From Spirochaetales bacterium (GTDB lineage Bacteria; Spirochaetota; Spirochaetia; JABEVK01): 10,257 nt of DNA. Every line of letters begins with the position of its first letter. Positions within the stretch are counted from its first letter, which is position 1. The notes below the pieces were generated by a model, which was not told the origin of the DNA, did no database searches, and saw only the letters and a program-made list of their open reading frames with translations. Below, one piece after another: positions 6,465 through 10,257 of this stretch. The position numbers were made by a program, and so were the translations under genes. Location: contig JABEVL010000015.1 in the NCBI GenBank assembly GCA_013043995.1, positions 1 to 10,257 of the forward strand. Reading direction: 5' to 3'.

Positions 6465-7916
6465 CTACTCCCTTGCCATGGCTTGCAAAGGTACGACCTT
6501 GAGAGCTCGGCGAATCGGCAACCCCATCGAGAGGAGCCCTAGGAACAAACTGATCCCAAAATGTTCCAGCATCAGAAAGCCCGAGACCGCGGGCACGTAG
6601 CGGTTTGTTCCAAACAACGAGGCAATCAGCGGATTCGTCAGGTGGACTCCGCCCGACTTGCCGACCAGAACAAGGATCACGGCTCCCAAAACGACGCCCA
6701 GGATGCCCGCACCGGTAACTAGAATCACCGTCTCGGAACCGATGAGCGACGCCACCTTGGACTTTTGGGCGCCCAGGGCGCGCAGGGTTCCGATCTCGCG
6801 AATGCGCTCAGCCACCGAAAGTGCTAGAGAGTTCATCACGATCAAACAGGCCACCAAGGAGATAAAGATCAGGCCCACGTTGAATAGAAGTTGCAGAAAC
6901 CAGACGATTTTGGCGTTTCCGCCCGCCGTGTCACGCCAATCGCGAACCTGAACGTCCACCTTGGCCGCCTGAAAGTCAGCAGACAAAACCTTTTTTGTTG
7001 CCTCGGCGCTCTTGTTCCCGTCTTCACGCAAAAGGACAAAGTTCCAGGTTCCGGGATCGGCGACAGGTGCCGTGCTCGCCGTTTTGAGCTCTTTATCCAC
7101 GCTGGATAGGGTAATGCCCGATTTGCTGGAATCGACCACGTCCCCCGAGGTAGAAAAAAGATCGTCCAGGTTATCTGATAAAAGGTCCGTCTGGGCCTTT
7201 TTGGCCTGATTTCCCGCTTCGGACACGTAGTATCCGTTGAGCTCGCGTCCCGTTTGGGCGTCGATGAGGGCAACCTTGTCAAAGAGCTGGTCCGAGACGG
7301 GGTAAGCAAAAACTCCAACGAGGGGAACCTCGCGGAGAACAAATGAATTTTCCTGGGCTGTTGCAAGAAGGAACTTTTCCCCCAGTGCCGGCGCACGCCC
7401 CAAGGCCTTCGTCATTTTCTCGTACAGCACTTCGTTGAGAAAAAGAGCTGGAGTGTTGGCCGAGGGAATTGCCCCCTGAAGAATCTTGAGTTTGGGAAAA
7501 AAGTGGAAATAAGAACCCAGGTCCACGGCAAAAAAAGGAGAAATCTCTTCAAATGCGCCCAAGGAAAGCTTGGCTCCCCCGATAATCACGGGGAGTTGCA
7601 GGGCCGCCGGCAATTTTTCTTTCAAAATCTTGCTAACGGTGGGGTAGTTTGGAATAATCGGGATCTTAAAAAATTGGCCGATCAGGGGAAGCTCACTCCC
7701 AAAGAGGGTGAAACCATCCGTTGAGGTGGCACTGACCGCCAGGTTGCCGGTCAGGCTCTGCTCGTAGGTCGCCTTGAGGCCCTCCTGGGTGTTCGTAAAA
7801 ACCGAGTTCCCGATAAACAAAAGGGCCATCGCGGCGACGAGAAAAAGACCTACAGGCAACCTCTTGCGAAAATTGAGCCGCGTATTTTTTATGGCGAGAA
7901 GAAATGTTGCAAGCAC
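6465..7916 (-). CDS. FtsX/MacB-type ABC transporter permease subunit (first of pair)
   Basis: 483 residues, with the same layout as its neighbour: a basic N-terminal segment (AIKNTRLNFRKR), TM1 about 21-40, an extracytoplasmic domain of nearly 300 residues (41-335), TM2 about 338-363, the coupling segment ERIREIGTLRALGA (370-383), TM3 about 394-418, and TM4 about 446-466 ending in LPIRRALKVVPLQAMARE. The periplasmic domain has an insert-like polar region (about 235-285) relative to its partner. The start is GTG at 7916: an in-frame TAA at 7935-7937 rules out a longer protein, and the next likely starts fall inside TM1. No good SD precedes it and the predicted transcription start is only about 9 nt away, so translation may be nearly leaderless. 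First gene of the five-gene operon; the cargo is unknown. Confidence 0.88.
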   Translation of the reverse strand: MLATFLLAIKNTRLNFRKRLPVGLFLVAAMALLFIGNSVFTNTQEGLKATYEQSLTGNLAVSATSTDGFTLFGSELPLIGQFFKIPIIPNYPTVSKILKEKLPAALQLPVIIGGAKLSLGAFEEISPFFAVDLGSYFHFFPKLKILQGAIPSANTPALFLNEVLYEKMTKALGRAPALGEKFLLATAQENSFVLREVPLVGVFAYPVSDQLFDKVALIDAQTGRELNGYYVSEAGNQAKKAQTDLLSDNLDDLFSTSGDVVDSSKSGITLSSVDKELKTASTAPVADPGTWNFVLLREDGNKSAEATKKVLSADFQAAKVDVQVRDWRDTAGGNAKIVWFLQLLFNVGLIFISLVACLIVMNSLALSVAERIREIGTLRALGAQKSKVASLIGSETVILVTGAGILGVVLGAVILVLVGKSGGVHLTNPLIASLFGTNRYVPAVSGFLMLEHFGISLFLGLLSMGLPIRRALKVVPLQAMARE

Positions 7917-7924
7917 GTTTGGGC

Positions 7925-7940
7925 CTGTTTTGTTTTACAG
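7925..7940. promoter_or_regulatory. LexA-like palindrome CTGT-N8-ACAG overlapping the permease-operon -10
   Basis: On the minus strand the site reads CTGTAAAACAAAACAG. It matches the enterobacterial SOS-box core CTGT-N8-ACAG exactly, with an A/T-rich centre. It covers the -10 hexamer and the predicted start, the position expected of a repressor site. LexA motifs differ between phyla, so the identity of the binding protein is uncertain. Confidence 0.4.
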
Positions 7941-7960
7941 AAAGCATGGGGGCTTGTCAA
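7932..7960 (-). promoter_or_regulatory. Sigma70-type promoter for the permease-LolA-barrel-galE operon
   Basis: The -35 is TTGACA (7955-7960; perfect), the spacer is 17 bp, and the -10 is TAAAAC (7932-7937; 4 of 6). The predicted start is near 7925, only about 9 nt before the GTG of the first permease. It lies in the 66-bp gap after rfbB, so this operon can be controlled separately from the rhamnose genes. Confidence 0.65.
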
Positions 7961-7982
7961 GAAACAGTTCTCCGGGGGGCAC

Positions 7983-9050
7983 TCATCTCGAGGCATAGTT
8001 CCGATCCATCCAGGTCTTGTACGCTCCTGAAACGACATTTTTTACCCACTCGGAGTGGGCCAAGTACCAGGCCACGGTCTTTTCAAGGCCCTGAGCAAAC
8101 TCAGTCCGCGGTTTCCAGCCGAGTTCTTTTTTGATCTTGGAGCAGTCGATCGCATAACGGCGGTCGTGGCCGGGACGATCCGGCACAAACCGGATCAAAG
8201 GCAAAAAAGCGTCCTTGTCCTTTCCCAGGGCCAAAGCCGTAGTCTGGCAGAGGACCTCGACCAGCTTCAAGTTTTCCCACTCATTTTCGCCACCGACATT
8301 GTAGGTTTCTCCGGGGCGGCCGCGGGTCATCACGGTCCAAATGGCCTCGGCGTGGTCGTCCACGAAGAGCCAATCCCTCACGTTTTTGCCGTCTCCGTAA
8401 ACGGGCAAGGTCTCCCCCTTCTGCAATTTGAGGATCATCAGGGGGATGAGTTTTTCGGGAAAATGGAAGGGACCGTAGTTATTCGAGCAGTTCGATTTGG
8501 TCACAGGGAGGTGGTAAGTATGAAACCAGGCGTTGACAAGGTGGTCCGAGGCAGCCTTGCTCGCACTGTAGGGACTCCGGGGGTCGTAGGGAGTTTGTTC
8601 GGTAAAATACCCAGTTTTGCCCAGGGAACCGTAAACCTCGTCGGTGCTGACGTGATGAAACAGCACGTCCTCACGCCCCTTCCAGTGATCCCGGGCGACC
8701 TCAAGCAACGTAAAAGTTCCTTCGACGTTGGTTCGAATAAACTCTCCTGGCCCCAAGATGGACCTGTCGACGTGGCTTTCTGCGGCAAAGTGGGCCACAG
8801 CGTCCACCTTGTACTCGCTCCACACCCGATCCACGAAGGCTTTGTCGCAAATATCCCCGTGTTCCAGAAAGTAGCGCTCCGGAAAGGCCTGCTGAACGTC
8901 CGCCAGATTTTCGAGGTTACCTGCGTAGGTCAGTTTATCGAGGTTGATGATCCGGCCTGAAAAGCCGGTTTGGTTTAAAACATAGCGGATAAAGTTTGAG
9001 CCGATGAAGCCGGCTCCGCCTGTCACCAACAGGTTCGTGAACTTACGCAT
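7983..9050 (-). CDS. rfbB: dTDP-glucose 4,6-dehydratase
   Basis: 355 residues, full length for RfbB/RmlB. It converts dTDP-glucose to dTDP-4-keto-6-deoxyglucose, the second step of dTDP-L-rhamnose synthesis, using tightly bound NAD+. Landmarks: GGAGFIGSNF (11-20), LDKLTYAGNLENL (37-49), HFAAESHVDRSI (87-98), the catalytic T136-D137-E138 in STDEVYG, Y161 and K165 in YSASK, SNNYGPFHFPEKLIPL (189-204), GDGKNVRDWLFVDDH (219-233), and DRPGHDRRYAID (291-302). The TDE triad separates it from the 4-epimerases. The ATG at 9050 has GAGG 6 nt upstream, inside the end of rfbD; the genes overlap by 8 bp, implying coupled translation. Also called rmlB. Confidence 0.97.
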   Translation of the reverse strand: MRKFTNLLVTGGAGFIGSNFIRYVLNQTGFSGRIINLDKLTYAGNLENLADVQQAFPERYFLEHGDICDKAFVDRVWSEYKVDAVAHFAAESHVDRSILGPGEFIRTNVEGTFTLLEVARDHWKGREDVLFHHVSTDEVYGSLGKTGYFTEQTPYDPRSPYSASKAASDHLVNAWFHTYHLPVTKSNCSNNYGPFHFPEKLIPLMILKLQKGETLPVYGDGKNVRDWLFVDDHAEAIWTVMTRGRPGETYNVGGENEWENLKLVEVLCQTTALALGKDKDAFLPLIRFVPDRPGHDRRYAIDCSKIKKELGWKPRTEFAQGLEKTVAWYLAHSEWVKNVVSGAYKTWMDRNYASR

Positions 9051-9933
9051 CAGTTGCCTCTTCGTTTTTTTGGTTTTCCAGAACCCTTATATATTGCTCG
9101 AGGCTTTCTTTCCAGTCAGGAAGAACCCAGCCAAAGGTTGACCTCAATTTATCTTTGGACAAGACGGACCAGGCGGGTCGCACAGCCTTTGTAGGGTACT
9201 GAGCCGTCGTCAGCGGCAAAAGGACAGGCCGGGTGTTTAAGAGGTGGTGTTCAAGAGCGCGCTTGTAAATTTCCTGGGCAAACCCGAACCAGGTGGTTTG
9301 GCCCTCGCCGGCAACGTGGTAGGTACCATACTCAGTTGCCTGGCTTTGGATCAGCTTGCTGATCACTCCGGCAAGATCTCTGGTCCAGGTCGGACTACCC
9401 CGCTGGTCGTCAACCACGCCGATCTGCGGCTTTTCCCGCATCAGGCGCAGCATCGTCGCCGCAAAGTTTGGGCCGTGCTGCCCGTACAGCCAGGCCGTTC
9501 TCAGGATGAAATGGTGTTCCAACTCGGAGCGAACGGCGGACTCGCCCTCAGCTTTTGTTCTGCCGTAGACACTTTGAGGATCGACAGGGTCGTCTTCAAG
9601 GTAGGGGCGGTCCGCCCGGCCCGAAAACACGTAGTCGGTCGAAATATGGATCATTTTGGCGCGGTTGTGCCGGCACCAGCGCGCTAAAACCGAGGGCCCT
9701 TGAGCGTTCAGGGACCAGGCCACATCGGGCTCGTCCTCGGCCCTGTCCACAGCGGTGTAGGCCGCGCAATTGACCACCCAATCAATGCTTCGGCCTTGGG
9801 CAAACTGTTCCACGTCGGCAGTTTCCCTGATATCAACAAGGCTGTTGGTTTCTTCAAAGGGGATTTTTTTCAGGCTTAACACGGTGGTCAGCTCCTGACC
9901 CAACATTCCGGAAGCCCCCGCAATCCAAACCAT
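9043..9933 (-). CDS. rfbD: dTDP-4-dehydrorhamnose reductase
   Basis: 296 residues. It reduces dTDP-4-keto-L-rhamnose to dTDP-L-rhamnose with NAD(P)H, the last step of the pathway. Landmarks: GASGMLGQ (6-13), NCAAYTAVDRAE (55-66), the active-site S98-T99-D100 in HISTDYVFSG, Y123 and K127 in YGRTK, LRTAWLYG (144-151), DDQRGSPTW (175-183), VRPAWSVLS (251-259) resembling the family's 'RP-x-x-S-x-L' segment, and a C-terminal W-x-x-x-L helix. The ATG at 9933 is chosen over the GTG at 9939 because AAGGAG (9939-9944) lies 5 nt before the ATG and overlaps the GTG. It ends 8 bp inside rfbB and begins 29 bp after the upstream permease gene. Also called rmlD. Confidence 0.95.
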   Translation of the reverse strand: MVWIAGASGMLGQELTTVLSLKKIPFEETNSLVDIRETADVEQFAQGRSIDWVVNCAAYTAVDRAEDEPDVAWSLNAQGPSVLARWCRHNRAKMIHISTDYVFSGRADRPYLEDDPVDPQSVYGRTKAEGESAVRSELEHHFILRTAWLYGQHGPNFAATMLRLMREKPQIGVVDDQRGSPTWTRDLAGVISKLIQSQATEYGTYHVAGEGQTTWFGFAQEIYKRALEHHLLNTRPVLLPLTTAQYPTKAVRPAWSVLSKDKLRSTFGWVLPDWKESLEQYIRVLENQKNEEATDA

Positions 9934-9938
9934 ACCCA

Positions 9939-9944
9939 CTCCTT
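9939..9944 (-). promoter_or_regulatory. Shine-Dalgarno AAGGAG deciding the rfbD start
   Basis: AAGGAG sits 5 nt before the ATG at 9933 and shares a base with the in-frame GTG at 9937-9939, which therefore cannot be the start codon it serves. Confidence 0.75.
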
Positions 9945-9962
9945 TGGTCTTTCATCGTAGCC

Positions 9963-10257
9963 TTAGAGCATCGTGCAGCCGATCAGAGCCAAAATCCCCG
10001 CCATCACCGGGCGCAAAACACGGTCGGGCATTTTGGGCGACAGGAGGCTCCCCAACCAGATCCCCGGCAGGGAGCCCAGGAGCAAACTGACCAATAATTC
10101 CAAATTGACGCTTCCCAAGGCCAAGTGCCCCAACCCGGCCAGCAAGGTTAGCGGTACGGCGTGAGCGATGTCAATGCCGACAATTTTGGTGCTCGACAGG
10201 CGGGGGTACACAAAAATCAGGACGGCAGCCCCCAGGGCCCCGGCGCCTACAGAAGAC
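9963..10257 (-). CDS. TauE/SafE-family membrane permease, C-terminal part
   Basis: The last 98 residues are in the window, open to its right edge; the true start lies outside. The visible part reads SSVGAGALG, a helix, YPRLSS-K-VGIDIAHAVPLT, then hydrophobic helices through LLVSLLLGSLPGIWLGS and RPVMAGILALIGCTML. The SxGAGxLG, DIAHAxPLT and GSLPGxxLGS segments fit the second half of TauE/SafE-type (sulfite/organosulfonate exporter-like) proteins. The valine GTG at 10211 sits mid-domain and is not a start. The family spans many anion exporters and permeases of unknown substrate, so sulfite should not be assumed. It ends 29 bp before rfbD with no terminator in between, so the genes may be co-transcribed; a link to rhamnose synthesis is not obvious. 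Confidence 0.8.
   Translation of the reverse strand, partial: SSVGAGALGAAVLIFVYPRLSSTKIVGIDIAHAVPLTLLAGLGHLALGSVNLELLVSLLLGSLPGIWLGSLLSPKMPDRVLRPVMAGILALIGCTML

Noticed and set aside
7693..7947. Minus-strand open frame of 84 codons with an ATG upstream of the first permease start.
   Set aside because: It is out of frame with the permease, its ATG lies upstream of the predicted transcription start, and its basic, low-hydrophobicity product looks like a frame shadow.
8055..8960. Plus-strand open frame of 301 codons opposite rfbB.
   Set aside because: It is antisense to a complete, motif-perfect rfbB, with no Shine-Dalgarno or promoter seen and no recognisable domain.
9934..9939. GTG at 9939 as the rfbD start, adding two residues.
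   Set aside because: The GTG overlaps the Shine-Dalgarno AAGGAG. The ATG at 9933 has correct 5-nt spacing and matches the usual N-terminus of the family.

Overview
All genes in this window lie on the minus strand, so transcription runs from high to low coordinates. By eye the base composition is moderate (low-to-mid 50s % GC). GTG and TTG starts are used freely, and the gene set (outer-membrane barrel, LolA-like periplasmic protein, nucleotide-sugar enzymes) points to a diderm (Gram-negative-type) bacterium. The lineage cannot be fixed from this sequence. A spirochaete or another non-enteric diderm is my weak guess, from the pairing of FtsX-type permeases with a LolA-like protein and a barrel. 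No mobile element, tRNA, rRNA or CRISPR array was seen.

Layout in order of transcription. (1) 10257-7983: the 3' part of a TauE/SafE-family membrane permease, then rfbD (dTDP-4-dehydrorhamnose reductase) and rfbB (dTDP-glucose 4,6-dehydratase). These are tightly packed and probably one operon entering from outside the window. rfbA and rfbC, needed to complete dTDP-L-rhamnose synthesis, are not here. (2) 7982-7917: a 66-bp gap with a good sigma70-type promoter whose -10 is overlapped by a CTGT-N8-ACAG palindrome. (3) 7916-2083: a five-gene operon with gaps of 10 bp or less, or overlapping stop and start codons. It encodes two FtsX/MacB-type ABC permease subunits, a LolA-like secreted protein, a probable outer-membrane beta-barrel protein, and galE (UDP-glucose 4-epimerase). 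(4) 2082-1885: the only sizeable gap (198 bp). It holds a near-consensus promoter with a palindrome in its spacer and a leader of about 127 nt with several inverted repeats. (5) 1884-1: ugd (UDP-glucose 6-dehydrogenase, TTG start), then the N-terminal part of a NodB/polysaccharide-deacetylase-like protein that runs off the window and appears to have lost the usual metal ligands.

Taken together this looks like a cell-envelope glycan locus. RfbB/RfbD feed dTDP-rhamnose, GalE supplies UDP-galactose and Ugd supplies UDP-glucuronate. The permease-permease-LolA-barrel set looks like an inner-membrane-to-outer-membrane trafficking route for a lipid, lipoprotein or glycolipid. No ABC ATPase is encoded next to the permeases. 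The most interesting items are this possible trans-envelope export module, the LexA-like site on its promoter, the structured ugd control region and the degenerate deacetylase.
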